This document shows, in pieces, positions 23,641 to 32,664 of a stretch of DNA of 59,338 nucleotides. Numbering within the stretch: position 1 is the stretch's first letter; each line of letters starts with the position of its first letter. Below the pieces are notes generated by a model, which made no database searches, had not been told where the DNA came from, and worked only from the letters and a program-made list of their open reading frames with translations. The DNA is from Burkholderia diffusa (GTDB lineage Bacteria > Pseudomonadota > Gammaproteobacteria > Burkholderiales > Burkholderiaceae), in NCBI RefSeq assembly GCF_902499115.1, contig NZ_CABVPN010000038.1, positions 1-59,338 of the forward strand, in the 5' to 3' direction. The translations under genes were made by a program, and so were the position numbers.

Positions 23641-25119
23641 TCATGCGGAGCGGACGGGTGCCGCCACTCGCGCCTTCAGCTTGCGCTGCGCCGCGCTGAT
23701 CGCGATGAACACGACGGCGTTCACGGCGAGCGCGACCAGCCCGGGGTTGATCGACGTCAACGTGCTCGATGCGCCGGGGAACAGCGAGGCGAGCGTCACG
23801 CCGTAGTAGTTCGTCATCGCGATTACGATCGCACCGGCGACGATCCCGGCGAATGCCCCTTCCCGCGTGCCGAACGGCCGCTTCAGGAAGCTCGACGCGA
23901 GCATCGGCACGAGCTGGGTGAGCAGGCTCGACGAGAAGATCGCGAGCGTGACGAAGGTGGCACCGCCGCGCAGCACGAAGTAGACGACGACCAGCGTGAA
24001 GATCGGCAGCGCGATTCGCGCGACGCTCGTCACCTCGCGATCGGTCGCATTCGGCGCGAAGCCATCGCGGTAGATGTTGCGCGCGATCGTCGTCGATGCG
24101 TTCAGCATGATCAGCGAGCCCGGCACCAGCGCGGTCAGCAGGCCCGTGCCGCCGACGATGCCGACGAACCACGCGGGGAACGTCTGCTTCACGAGGCGCA
24201 GCAGCGCGAGGTCGGTCTGCGCGCCTTCGAGCCCGTGCACGGTCATCACGGCCGCGAAGCCGACGAGGAACAGGAACGCGATCAGCACCTGGTACAGCGG
24301 CATCAGGATCACGTTGCGGCGCAGCGCGCGTTCGTCCTTCGCGACGTAGATCGCGGTGAAGCCGTGCGGATACAGGTAATAGCCGAGCGACGTGAGCAGG
24401 ATCGTCGAGTTGTACCAGCTCAGGTTGAAGCCGTGCTCGGGCATGCGCAGCAGTTCGGGATGCGCGGCGTCGATCTTCGCGAACATCTCGCCGAGCCCGC
24501 CGTAATAGTGCATCGGCAGGTACAGGCCGAGGAAGATCGCGATCGCGAGGATCAGCACGTCCTTGAAGATCGCGATGCTCGCGGAGCCGTGAATGCCCGA
24601 CACGACCATGTAGACCGCCATCAGCGACGCGGCGATCCAGATCGCGGCCGATTGCGGAATCAGCCCGTACGACATCTCCGACACGATCACGCCGAGGCCA
24701 CGCAGCTGGATCATCAGCAGCGACACCATGGCGAACACGGCCACCACCGACACCAGCACGCCGATCGCGCGGCTGTCGTACTTCGACGCGAAGTAATCGG
24801 CGAACGACACGAGCCCGCGCTCCTTCGCGTAGCGCCACACCGCGGGCAGCATCCAGTAGCCGATCACGAACGCGAGGCAGCCGTACGACAGGATGTAGAA
24901 CGCAGGCACGCCCTTGCTGTAGGTCCAGCCGCTCGCGCCGAGGAACGAGAACGTCGAGAACGCCTCGCCGGCCATCAGCAGGAACGTGAGCAGCGAGCCG
25001 AAGCCGCGCCCGCCGACCGCCCACTGTTCGAGCGTGAGCTTGCGGCCGCGCCGTGCCATCACGCCGATCGCGAGCGCGAACACGGCGAACGCCGCGATGA
25101 TGAGGATCGATGCGTTCAT
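23641..25119 (-). CDS. Sodium:solute symporter family permease
   Basis: 492 residues, thirteen or so predicted helices. Family regions visible are LTLEQWAVGGRGFGSLLTFLLMAGEAFSTFSFLGASGWTYSKG at the N-terminus and GTGLLTALVPGSLIMLNASTTIARNIYR in the core. SSS proteins couple sodium to uptake of organic acids, amino acids, vitamins or ureides. ATG 25119 overlaps the stop of the DUF3311 gene by four bases (ATGA), a pairing typical of this SSS subgroup. The longer open frame to 25230 is shadow of the DUF3311 gene. The downstream amidohydrolase hints at an N-containing ring substrate. Confidence 0.9.
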   Translation of the reverse strand: MNASILIIAAFAVFALAIGVMARRGRKLTLEQWAVGGRGFGSLLTFLLMAGEAFSTFSFLGASGWTYSKGVPAFYILSYGCLAFVIGYWMLPAVWRYAKERGLVSFADYFASKYDSRAIGVLVSVVAVFAMVSLLMIQLRGLGVIVSEMSYGLIPQSAAIWIAASLMAVYMVVSGIHGSASIAIFKDVLILAIAIFLGLYLPMHYYGGLGEMFAKIDAAHPELLRMPEHGFNLSWYNSTILLTSLGYYLYPHGFTAIYVAKDERALRRNVILMPLYQVLIAFLFLVGFAAVMTVHGLEGAQTDLALLRLVKQTFPAWFVGIVGGTGLLTALVPGSLIMLNASTTIARNIYRDGFAPNATDREVTSVARIALPIFTLVVVYFVLRGGATFVTLAIFSSSLLTQLVPMLASSFLKRPFGTREGAFAGIVAGAIVIAMTNYYGVTLASLFPGASSTLTSINPGLVALAVNAVVFIAISAAQRKLKARVAAPVRSA

Positions 25120-25337
25120 CGCGCGTCTCCCGTGCGGCCGTCGCGGGCCTGATGGCCCTCGCCGCGCTCGTCGAGGTGGAACAGGATCGCGAGGATCGCG
25201 GCGGTCGCCGCCATCCAGATCAGGTTCCATACGAGCAGGAACGGCAGGCCGAACAGGAGCGGCCGCACCTCGGCGATCGAGCCGCCGCTGTACATCCCGA
25301 CGAACGGCAACGCCGCCAGCAACAGTTTGAATTTCAT
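25116..25337 (-). CDS. DUF3311 small membrane protein, symporter partner
   Basis: 73 residues with two predicted helices (about 4-20 and 28-52: GLPFLLVWNLIWMAATAAILAILF) and a short charged tail. DUF3311 proteins are encoded immediately upstream of particular sodium:solute symporters and are thought to be small subunits. A strong GGAGGAGACAT ribosome site precedes the start. The gap to the porin upstream is 39 bp, so porin, DUF3311 and symporter probably form one transcript bringing a solute across both membranes. Confidence 0.85.
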   Translation of the reverse strand: MKFKLLLAALPFVGMYSGGSIAEVRPLLFGLPFLLVWNLIWMAATAAILAILFHLDERGEGHQARDGRTGDAR

Positions 25338-25376
25338 CTATGTCTCCTCCGGAAGACGCGCGAACGCGTCAGGGCA

Positions 25377-26504
25377 TCAGAACTTCTGGCGGATGCCGAC
25401 CACCGCCGCCACCTGCGACGTCGTCGACGACGGGCCGTCGGTGCCGTCGATCCACGCATGGCCCACACCCGACGACGCCTTCTGGTAGAAGCCGTTCACG
25501 TACACGTCGGTGCGCTTGGACAGCAGGTACTGAACGCCGGCCGACACCTGCTGGTAGTGACCGTCGTCCCCGCCGCGCGCGACCTTCGTATACGTGTAGC
25601 CGGCCGCGGCCATCAACGCGGGCGTGATCAGGTAGCGCACGCTGCCTTCGTAATTGCTGAAACGCAGCGCGCCGCCCGTCGCCTGGCCGAAGTTCGAGCC
25701 CGTGTACAGCAGCCCGAGCGTCGCCTGCCCGATCGCATAGCTGCCGCCCGCGCCCCAGATCTGCTGGCGCACCGCGTTCGACAGGCCGGCGCCGAACACC
25801 GACGCCGAGCCCGGGTAATAGTTGTCGGACGCGACGGCGCCCGTCGCGCTGGCCGCCGGATGGTTCACGCGCGCATAGGCGGCACCCGCGTTCAGCGGCC
25901 CGTTCGCATACGTGACGCCCGCGCTCCACGTGTTGTCGTTCGAGAAGCCCGTCGAGTTCGAAAACCCGACCATCAAATTCGCCTGCAGGCCCGCGATCGT
26001 CGGCGACACGTACTTGACCGCGTTGTTGGTGCGGAACGTGTTGTTGATGTCGTCGTTGTCGAACGGATGCGTCGAGTACTGCGCGAGGAAACTGCTCATC
26101 TGCAGCGAACCGAGGATGTCCTGCGTCGAGTTGTACTGGCGGCCGAGCGTCACCGCACCCCAGCTCGCGCCGCTCAGGCCGACCCACGCCGAGCGACCGA
26201 ACATCCGGCCGCCCTGCCCGAGCGCGCCGTTCGCGACGTTGAAGCCGTTCTCGAGCCGGAAGTTCGCCTTCAGGCCGCCGCCGAGATCCTCGGTGCCGAT
26301 CAAGCCCCAGCGCGGGCCCGATTCGTTGCCGCCCGTGAACTGCCACAGCGCATGGCCCTTCGCGTTGTTCGTGTAGGTCACGCCGGCGTCGACGATCCCG
26401 TACAGCGTCACCGTCGACTGCGCATGCGCGGCGCCGGCGAACATCATCGCAATGGCCGCGCTCATGCACGCGACGCCCGTCTTCCTGCCCATCGTTCGCA
26501 CCAT
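25377..26504 (-). CDS. Gram-negative porin (Burkholderia OmpC-like, Porin_4 type)
   Basis: 375 residues. Signal peptide with cleavage after AGAAHA, then the family start QSTVTLYGIVDAGVTYTNNAKG, GPRWGLIGTEDLGGGLKANFRLENGFN, SAWVGLSGASWGAVTLGRQY and the C-terminal SQVAAVVGIRQKF ending in Phe, as needed for outer-membrane assembly. It forms a trimeric beta-barrel for passive entry of small solutes. ATG 26504 follows AGAGGAGAAGACGG; the extension to 26627 is rejected. It heads the DUF3311-symporter set. A perfect dyad lies about 90 bp upstream of its start. Confidence 0.9.
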   Translation of the reverse strand: MVRTMGRKTGVACMSAAIAMMFAGAAHAQSTVTLYGIVDAGVTYTNNAKGHALWQFTGGNESGPRWGLIGTEDLGGGLKANFRLENGFNVANGALGQGGRMFGRSAWVGLSGASWGAVTLGRQYNSTQDILGSLQMSSFLAQYSTHPFDNDDINNTFRTNNAVKYVSPTIAGLQANLMVGFSNSTGFSNDNTWSAGVTYANGPLNAGAAYARVNHPAASATGAVASDNYYPGSASVFGAGLSNAVRQQIWGAGGSYAIGQATLGLLYTGSNFGQATGGALRFSNYEGSVRYLITPALMAAAGYTYTKVARGGDDGHYQQVSAGVQYLLSKRTDVYVNGFYQKASSGVGHAWIDGTDGPSSTTSQVAAVVGIRQKF

Positions 26505-26823
26505 CTCCGTCTTCTCCTCTCCAAACCGTCTTGTCGATGTTGTGTTGTGTTTTCTCGATGCTGGCCATACGCGCCGGTCGGCTTGTATGGACAGTGGCTG
26601 GATGGTATCCAGCCGCAATCGCATCAAGAAATGAAATGTTCAACTGGCCGGCAGTTGAAAATCGAATGAAGACGGACGAAGCGGAGGTGGGCGGAAAAAG
26701 CGCGCGACTGCAAGCAAACAGAAAGCATCGAGGCCCGCGTGACGTGGCGCACTTTGCTCAGACGTGAATGGCGCGTGCAAGCAAGCTGACGAAACGGCGA
26801 CGCGTGATGCGGCTATGCGGCGG
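26505..26823. other. Intergenic, 319 bp, porin promoter region
   Basis: It lies between the IclR gene (stop side) and the porin start; both are read on the minus strand. It contains the dyad at 26596-26614. It is AT-richer than surroundings near 26640-26760. No gene is supported. Confidence 0.5.
26596..26614. promoter_or_regulatory. Perfect 19-bp dyad upstream of porin
   Basis: GGCTGGAT - GGT - ATCCAGCC, eight-base arms and three-base spacer, 92 bp before the porin start codon. Symmetry and distance fit an operator for a dimeric regulator, possibly the neighbouring IclR protein. It is not followed by a T-run, so it is not a terminator. Confidence 0.5.
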
Positions 26824-27723
26824 CTACGCGGTTTTCCCGGATAGCCCGTGCATCGGCCGCCGCAATGCGGCATCGAACGGGTTCGTGCGCGGGCCGATCG
26901 CGTCGGCCTGGCGCCGCAGCAGTTCGACGACCATCGGCATCCGGTCGTCACCGAGGCGCGACGCCAGCGTGCCGACGCTCAGCGCACCGACCGGATAACC
27001 GGTGCGGTCGAGGATCGGCACCGCGACGCCGGCCATCCCGTCGAGCACGCCGCTGTTGCGCCCTGCATAGCCGAGCTGGCGCACGCGTTCGATCTCGGTG
27101 CGCAGGTACACCTCGTCGAGCACGCCGTAGCCGCGAATGCGCGGCACGTTGAAGCGGATCACTTCCTCGCGCTCGGCTTCCGGCAGGAACGCGAGGATCG
27201 CGAGGCTGCCCTGCCCGACGCCGAGCGCGATGCGCCCGCCGATGTCGCCGGTAAACGAGCGGATCGGGAACGGCCCTTCGCACAGATCGAGACACACGGC
27301 GTCGAAGCCGCTCTTCACGAGCAGGAAGATCGTCTCGCCGAGACTCGCGCACAGCCGCAGCAGCGCGGGCCGGCACAGCGTACGCATGCTGCTCGGGTTG
27401 CCGGCCAGCGCGGCGAGCGCGAAGAAGTCGACGCTCAACCGGTACAGCTTCGACTGCTCGTCCTGTTCGACCATCCCTTCCGCGATCAGCGATTGCAGGA
27501 TCCGGTGCGCCGTGCCTTGCGTGAGGCCGACGGCCCTCGCGAGGTGCGTGACGCGCACGCCGTCCTGCTGCATGCCGGCCAGCGCGCGCAGGATCGCGAA
27601 CGCGCGCTGCAGCATGCCGGTGCCCGGCGCGCCGGCCGCATCGGCGGCATCGGCAGCGGCGTCCTCGTCCGGGGACGGCATGCGTGCGGCACGCGACGTT
27701 CCGCGCGAATGCGGTTCCTGCAT
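26824..27723 (-). CDS. IclR family transcriptional regulator
   Basis: 299 residues. The winged helix-turn-helix occupies about residues 35-100 (TGMLQRAFAILRALAGMQQDGVRVTHLARAVGLTQGTAHRILQSL), and the effector-binding GAF-like domain follows (GRIALGVGQGSLAILAFLPEAEREEVIRFN, LDGMAGVAVPILDRTGYPVGALSVGT). An Ala/Asp-rich leader precedes it. ATG 27723 follows GAGGAGAACTCGC. It is divergent from the ABC/oxidase operon at 28018 and upstream of the porin set on the same strand, so it may control either or both in response to a catabolite. Confidence 0.9.
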   Translation of the reverse strand: MQEPHSRGTSRAARMPSPDEDAAADAADAAGAPGTGMLQRAFAILRALAGMQQDGVRVTHLARAVGLTQGTAHRILQSLIAEGMVEQDEQSKLYRLSVDFFALAALAGNPSSMRTLCRPALLRLCASLGETIFLLVKSGFDAVCLDLCEGPFPIRSFTGDIGGRIALGVGQGSLAILAFLPEAEREEVIRFNVPRIRGYGVLDEVYLRTEIERVRQLGYAGRNSGVLDGMAGVAVPILDRTGYPVGALSVGTLASRLGDDRMPMVVELLRRQADAIGPRTNPFDAALRRPMHGLSGKTA

Positions 27724-27898
27724 GCGAGTTCTCCTCGATGATTTCATTGAACGGAATATGCCAGACGCCATTGTCGTGCCGCCGAAATGCGTCGGGCATC
27801 CGGGTGTGCACGGGATTGACGCGCGCTTTTCACCCCCTGGCCAGCCTTCATTCAACGGAACGATTTTTCTTCCATGTCCAAAAGTATTCCGCCAACCG

Positions 27899-27915
27899 GA
27901 ATTTCTCAGAAATTC
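27899..27915. promoter_or_regulatory. Perfect 17-bp palindrome, candidate IclR operator
   Basis: GAATTTCT - C - AGAAATTC lies in the divergent region between the IclR gene and the ABC operon, 24 bp upstream of the predicted -35 box. It resembles the style of IclR-family operators (short AT-rich dyads). Confidence 0.6.
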
Positions 27916-27938
27916 ATCCCGCTGAGCAGAATTCGAAA

Positions 27939-27968
27939 TTGACGCTCCCCAATATGGCTGGCTAGAGT
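27939..27968 (+). promoter_or_regulatory. Sigma-70-like promoter of ABC/oxidase operon
   Basis: TTGACG (27939-27944) and TAGAGT (27963-27968) with an 18-base spacer, ending 49 bp before the first start codon of the operon. The nearby palindrome lies upstream, where a regulator could activate or repress. Confidence 0.5.
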
Positions 27969-28017
27969 CCGCGTCAATGACGCACCGGCCATCCGGTGTG
28001 CGAACCCGGAGCTCCCC

Positions 28018-29100
28018 ATGTCGTTTCTCACGCTTACGGATCTGACGAAATCGTTCGGCGAGCTCACCGCCGTCGCCGACGTCAACCTGTCGGTCGAGCA
28101 AGGCGAATTCGTGTCGCTGCTCGGGCCGTCGGGCTGCGGCAAGACCACGACGCTGCAGATGATCGCCGGCTTCGTCGACGTCACGCGCGGCCGCATCGCG
28201 CTCGACGGTCAGGACATCACGCACATGAAGCCGAACCGCCGCGGGCTCGGCATCGTGTTCCAGAGCTACGCGCTGTTTCCGCACATGAGCGTCGCGGAAA
28301 ACGTCGGCTTCGGCCTCGACATGCGCGGCGTCGACAAGGCGGAGCGCGCCGAGCGCATCCGCGCGGCGCTCGCGCTCGTGCGTCTCGATGCGCTCGCGCA
28401 CCGCTTTCCGCGCGAGCTGTCCGGCGGCCAGCGGCAGCGTGTCGCGATCGCGCGTGCGGTCGTGATCGAACCGCCGGTGCTGCTGCTCGACGAGCCGATG
28501 TCGAACCTCGACGCGAAGCTGCGCGAAGAGATGCAGTTCGAACTGCGCGCCATCCAGCGCAAGATCGGCACGACGACGATCATGGTCACGCACGATCAAT
28601 CGGAAGCGCTGTCGATCAGCGATCGCGTGGTCGTGATGGAAGCCGGCCGCATCACGCAGACCGATACGCCGTACCGCGCGTACGAACGCCCCGAGAACCA
28701 CTTCGTGTCGCAGTTCATCGGCAAGGCGAACCTGCTGCCCGGCACCATCGTCGCGCACGACGGCGACGCAATTCGCATCGACCTCGGCCACGATCTCGCG
28801 GAAACGGGCCGCACCGCGCACCTGCCGGCGCGTGAGCGCGACGTGCGCATCGGCGACGCCGTGTCGGTGTGCATCCGCCCTGAAAAACTGCGACTGTGCG
28901 CGCCGGGCGCTGGCCGTTTCGCCGCGACGGTCACGAGCCGCTTCTTCCTCGGCAGCCAGTGGCTGTACCGCGTCGACAGCGCGCTCGGAGAAGTGCTCGT
29001 GTGTTGCCAGAACGAAGGCGCGGAGCCGCTCGCGGAAGGTGCGCCGGTCGGCGTCGACTGGCACAGCGATGCGGTGCGCGTGATGCGGCGGGAGGTCTGA
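28018..29100 (+). CDS. ABC transporter ATPase, PotA type
   Basis: 360 residues. Walker A GPSGCGKTT (about residues 37-45), Q-loop FQSYALFPHMSVAENV, signature LSGGQRQRVAIARA, Walker B LLLDEPMSNLD and switch His in MVTHDQSEAL are all intact. The C-terminal TOBE-like domain (from about 275) is typical of spermidine/putrescine, iron and opine-type importers. It powers uptake through the two permeases that follow. It is the first gene of a run of eight with 0-8 bp overlaps or gaps, and its stop codon abuts the first permease's ATG. Confidence 0.9.
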   Translation: MSFLTLTDLTKSFGELTAVADVNLSVEQGEFVSLLGPSGCGKTTTLQMIAGFVDVTRGRIALDGQDITHMKPNRRGLGIVFQSYALFPHMSVAENVGFGLDMRGVDKAERAERIRAALALVRLDALAHRFPRELSGGQRQRVAIARAVVIEPPVLLLDEPMSNLDAKLREEMQFELRAIQRKIGTTTIMVTHDQSEALSISDRVVVMEAGRITQTDTPYRAYERPENHFVSQFIGKANLLPGTIVAHDGDAIRIDLGHDLAETGRTAHLPARERDVRIGDAVSVCIRPEKLRLCAPGAGRFAATVTSRFFLGSQWLYRVDSALGEVLVCCQNEGAEPLAEGAPVGVDWHSDAVRVMRREV

Positions 29101-30090
29101 ATGGGACAGCCTGCCCGACCGCTTCCGACCGACGGCACGCCGGCCACGCTCGCGCAATCGGCCGGAGCCGCCGCTTCGGTCAATACGGCGCCGCTCCGCG
29201 CCACCAGTGGCCGCACGCTGCGTGCGTCATGGCGCGCCCATGCGCCGCTGTGGCTGATGTGCGCGCCCGCGTTCCTGCTCTTCGCCGCGCTCGTGCTCGT
29301 GCCGCTCGCGATGACCTTCGCGCTCACGTTCTACCGCTACGATCCGGCCACGGGCCCGATTGCCGCGTTCCAGTTCGGCAACTACGCGGAGGTGCTCGGC
29401 TCGTCGTACTTCCACACGATCTTCGCGCGCACGTTCGGCATCGCCGCGCTGACCACCGCGATCTGCGTCGCGATCGGCACGCCCGAAGCGTACGTGCTGT
29501 CGAAAATGCGCGACCCGTGGCGCTCGCTGTTCCTGCTCGCGATCCTTGCTCCGCTGCTCGTGTCGGTCGTCGTGCGCGCGTTCGGCTGGAGCATGCTGCT
29601 CAACACGAGCGGGCTCGTGAACCAGGCGCTCGGGCTCGTCGGTCTCGGGCCGTACAAGCTCGAATACACGACGTTCGCGATCGTGATCGCGCTGGTGCAC
29701 GTGATGCTGCCGTTCATGGTGATCCCCGTGTGGACCGCGCTGCAGCGGCTCGATCCGCAGACCGAGCACGCGGCGCTGTCGCTCGGCGCGTCGCCGTTCA
29801 CGACGCTGCGCCGCATCGTGGTGCCGCAGCTGATGCCGGGCGTGCTGTCCGGCAGCCTGATGGTGTTCGGGCTGTCGGCGAGCGCGTTCGCGATTCCGGG
29901 CCTGCTCGGCGGACGCCGGTTGAAGGTCGCCGCGACCGCCGTCTACGACGAATTCCTCGGCTCGCTGAACTGGCCGCTCGGCGCGACGATCGCGCTGCTG
30001 CTGCTGGTCGCGAACCTCGTCGTGATGCTCACTTACTACCGCGTGCTCGAACGCCGCTATGCGCGCAGCCTCGGAGGCGCTTCCCGATGA
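29101..30090 (+). CDS. ABC transporter permease, PotB type
   Basis: 329 residues, six core helices after an unusually long, Ala/Thr-rich N-terminal extension of about 45 residues. The EAA loop is AALSLGASPFTTLRRIVVPQLMPGVLSG. It forms half of the transmembrane channel with the next gene product. Its start directly follows the ATPase stop codon and its stop overlaps the next start (ATGA). Confidence 0.9.
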   Translation: MGQPARPLPTDGTPATLAQSAGAAASVNTAPLRATSGRTLRASWRAHAPLWLMCAPAFLLFAALVLVPLAMTFALTFYRYDPATGPIAAFQFGNYAEVLGSSYFHTIFARTFGIAALTTAICVAIGTPEAYVLSKMRDPWRSLFLLAILAPLLVSVVVRAFGWSMLLNTSGLVNQALGLVGLGPYKLEYTTFAIVIALVHVMLPFMVIPVWTALQRLDPQTEHAALSLGASPFTTLRRIVVPQLMPGVLSGSLMVFGLSASAFAIPGLLGGRRLKVAATAVYDEFLGSLNWPLGATIALLLLVANLVVMLTYYRVLERRYARSLGGASR

Positions 30091-30881
30091 GAAAGAACGG
30101 CCCGTTCGCCCTGGCGTTCCACACGCTCGTGATCCTGTTCGTGCTCGCGCCGCTCGTGATCGTCGTGCTCGTCGCGTTCACGCCCGACGAAACACTGACG
30201 CTGCCGACGCACGGCCTGTCGCTGCGCTGGTTCCGCGCGATCCTCGACTATCCGGACTTCGTCACCGCATTTGCCAACAGCGTGAAGCTCGCGTTCGCGT
30301 CGGCGACGCTGTCGCTCGCGATCGCGTTGCCCGCCGGGCTCGCGATCGGCCGTGCGGCGTTTCCCGGCCGCGCGTTCCTGAACGGCCTGCTGCTGTCGCC
30401 GCTCGTGATCCCCGGCCTCGTGCTCGGCATCGCGCTGCTGCGGTTCTTCGCGCTGATCGGCGCGACCGGCTCGTTCGCGTGGCTGGTGCTCGCGCACATG
30501 ATCGTCATCACGCCGTTCGTGATGCGGCTCGTGCTCGCATCCGTCGCCGGCCTCGATCGCAGCGTCGAACAGGCCGCGTGCTCGCTCGGCGCCGATCCGT
30601 GGACGACGTTCCGCCGCATCACGCTGCCGATGATCGTGCCCGGCATCACCGGCGGCTGGCTGCTCGCGTTCATCAACAGCTTCGATGAACTGACGATGTC
30701 GATCTTCGTCACGTCGCCGCAGACGGTCACGCTGCCGGTGCGCATGTACATGTACGCGACCGAATCGATCGACCCGATGATGGCGTCGGTGTCGGCGCTC
30801 GTCATCTTCATCACCGCCGGCGCGATGCTGCTGCTCGATCGCGTGTACGGCCTGAACCGCATCCTGATCGGCCAACACTGA
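30087..30881 (+). CDS. ABC transporter permease, PotC type
   Basis: 264 residues, six helices. EAA loop AACSLGADPWTTFRRITLPMIVPGITGG; N-terminal PLVIVVLVAFTPDETLTLPTHGLSLRWF is typical of PotC-like subunits. ATG 30087 overlaps the PotB-like stop by four bases. The frame is open much further upstream, but that is shadow of PotB. It partners the previous permease. Its stop shares a base with the next start (TGATG). Confidence 0.9.
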   Translation: MRKNGPFALAFHTLVILFVLAPLVIVVLVAFTPDETLTLPTHGLSLRWFRAILDYPDFVTAFANSVKLAFASATLSLAIALPAGLAIGRAAFPGRAFLNGLLLSPLVIPGLVLGIALLRFFALIGATGSFAWLVLAHMIVITPFVMRLVLASVAGLDRSVEQAACSLGADPWTTFRRITLPMIVPGITGGWLLAFINSFDELTMSIFVTSPQTVTLPVRMYMYATESIDPMMASVSALVIFITAGAMLLLDRVYGLNRILIGQH

Positions 30882-31228
30882 TGACGACTTCCGTTTCCCG
30901 TTCCACCGGCATCGCGGACGACGGCGCGCAGTTCGTGCGCATCGCCGAATGCGAGCGCGCCGCCGTCGCGTTCACGCTCGACGGCCGTCCCGCGCACGCG
31001 CTCGCCGGCGACACCGTGCTCACCGCGATCCTCGTCGCGCAGCGCCGTGTGCGCGTGAGCGAATTCAGCGGCAAGCCGCGCGCGGGCTTCTGCCTGATCG
31101 GCGCGTGCCAGGACTGCTGGGTGCGCACCGAGGCCGGCACACGCGTGCGCGCATGCTCGACACCGATCGTCGACGGCATGCGGATTCTCACCGGCGCGCA
31201 GCCCGCCGCAGCCGGAGATGCATCATGA
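30881..31228 (+). CDS. (2Fe-2S)-binding small subunit of flavin oxidase (HcnA-like)
   Basis: 115 residues. One ferredoxin fold with the cluster motif FCLIGACQDCWV (Cys-x4-Cys-x2-Cys, about 70-77) and a fourth Cys in RVRACSTPI. This is the small gamma-type subunit found with flavoprotein dehydrogenases such as HcnABC cyanide synthase, hydroxyproline dehydrogenase and opine oxidases. It would carry electrons between the two flavoproteins that follow. Translational overlaps link it to both neighbours. Confidence 0.85.
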   Translation: MTTSVSRSTGIADDGAQFVRIAECERAAVAFTLDGRPAHALAGDTVLTAILVAQRRVRVSEFSGKPRAGFCLIGACQDCWVRTEAGTRVRACSTPIVDGMRILTGAQPAAAGDAS

Positions 31229-32664
31229 ACGACGCATTGCGGCCGGTGATCGTCGGCGCGGGACCGGCCGGCGTGCGCGCGGCCGAGGCGCTGGTCGACG
31301 CGGGGCTGCGCCCCGTCGTGATCGACGAGAACGCGCGTTGGGGCGGACAGATCTATCGTCAGCCGCCGGCCGACGGTGCGTTCGCGCGCGGCAAGCGCGT
31401 GCTGTACGGCTTCGAGGCCGCGAAGGCCGATGCCGTGCACCGGACCATGGCCGCGCTGCTGCCGCACGTCGATTACCGGCCGGACACGCTCGCATGGGCG
31501 TGCGGCGCGGGCCGCGTCGACGCACTCCAGGACGGCCGCGAGACGACCGTGCCGTTCTCGCACCTGATCGTCGCGAGCGGTGCGACCGATCGCATGCTGC
31601 CGGTGCCGGGGTGGACGCTCGCCGGCGTCTACACGCTCGGCGGCGCACAGGTCGCGCTGAAGGCACAGGGCTGCGCGATCGGCAGCCGCATCGTGTTCGC
31701 GGGCACGGGACCATTGCTGTACCTCGTCGCCTACCAGTACGCGAAGGCCGGCGCGCAGGTCGCGGCGGTGCTCGACACGAGCCCGCTGCGCCAGCAGGCG
31801 GCGGCCGCTCCCGCGCTGCTGCGCATGCCGTCCACGTTCGCGAAGGGGCTCTACTACATCGGCTGGCTGCGCGCGCACGGCGTCGCGATCGAAACGGGCG
31901 TCACGCTCGAGCGCGTGCTCGGCGAGCGGCACGTGACGGGACTCGCTTGGCGCGCGGCCGGCGATGACGCGCCGCCGCGGCTGCTCGACTGCGATGCGCT
32001 CGGCCTCGGCTTCGGTCTGCGTTCGGAAACGCAGCTTGCGGATCTCGCCGGCTGCCGGTTCCGTTTCGATCCGCTCAACCGCGCATGGCTGCCAGAACGC
32101 GACGCGGCCGGCCGCACGTCGGTGCGCGGCATCTACGTCGCGGGCGACGGTGCCGGCATCGCAGGCGCCGACGCGGCCGAGGCGTCCGGGCGACGCGCGG
32201 CACTGGCGCTACTCGACGATGCGGGCATCGAGACGCCGTCGCCCGCGCGTTCCGGCAAACCCGACGCGGCGATGCTGGAACGCACGCTCGCCCGGCTCGG
32301 CACGTTCCGCGCGGGCCTCGAAGCAGCGTTCGCGCCGCCCGCCGCACTCGCCGCGCGCTGCCCGGACGACACGATCGTGTGCCGCTGCGAGGAAATCGAC
32401 GCGGGCACGCTGCGACGCTGCATTCGCGGCGGCGAAGCGACCGAGCTGAATCGGTTGAAGGCGCTGACACGCGCCGGGATGGGCCGCTGCCAGGGCCGCA
32501 TGTGCGGCGACGCGACCGCACTCGTGCTCGCCGCGGAAACCGGCCGCTCGCTCGCGGACGTCGGTCGGTTGCGCGCGCAACCGCCGGTGAAGCCGTTTCC
32601 GATCTCCGCCGCGCTCGCGGGTGACGATGTCGCGGCGATTCCCGACGAGGCGCGCGATGAGTGA
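31225..32664 (+). CDS. FAD/NAD-dependent oxidoreductase subunit with BFD-like 2Fe-2S domain
   Basis: 479 residues. FAD motif VIVGAGPAGVRAAEAL at the N-terminus; NAD-type fold in the middle; GIYVAGDGAGIAGADAAEASG as the second FAD motif (about 297-317). The C-terminal BFD-like cluster domain shows Cys-x-Cys (VCRCEE, about 389) and GRCQGRMCG (Cys-x4-Cys). This matches subunit A of HcnB/opine-oxidase/hydroxyproline-dehydrogenase complexes. It probably passes electrons from the DAO-type subunit to the respiratory chain. ATG 31225 overlaps the 2Fe-2S gene by four bases. Confidence 0.9.
   Translation: MNDALRPVIVGAGPAGVRAAEALVDAGLRPVVIDENARWGGQIYRQPPADGAFARGKRVLYGFEAAKADAVHRTMAALLPHVDYRPDTLAWACGAGRVDALQDGRETTVPFSHLIVASGATDRMLPVPGWTLAGVYTLGGAQVALKAQGCAIGSRIVFAGTGPLLYLVAYQYAKAGAQVAAVLDTSPLRQQAAAAPALLRMPSTFAKGLYYIGWLRAHGVAIETGVTLERVLGERHVTGLAWRAAGDDAPPRLLDCDALGLGFGLRSETQLADLAGCRFRFDPLNRAWLPERDAAGRTSVRGIYVAGDGAGIAGADAAEASGRRAALALLDDAGIETPSPARSGKPDAAMLERTLARLGTFRAGLEAAFAPPAALAARCPDDTIVCRCEEIDAGTLRRCIRGGEATELNRLKALTRAGMGRCQGRMCGDATALVLAAETGRSLADVGRLRAQPPVKPFPISAALAGDDVAAIPDEARDE

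Noticed and set aside
26824..29157. 777-residue protein joining IclR to an upstream domain
   Set aside because: The extension is antisense to the ABC ATPase gene; ATG 27723 has a GAGGAGAA ribosome site and the normal IclR length.
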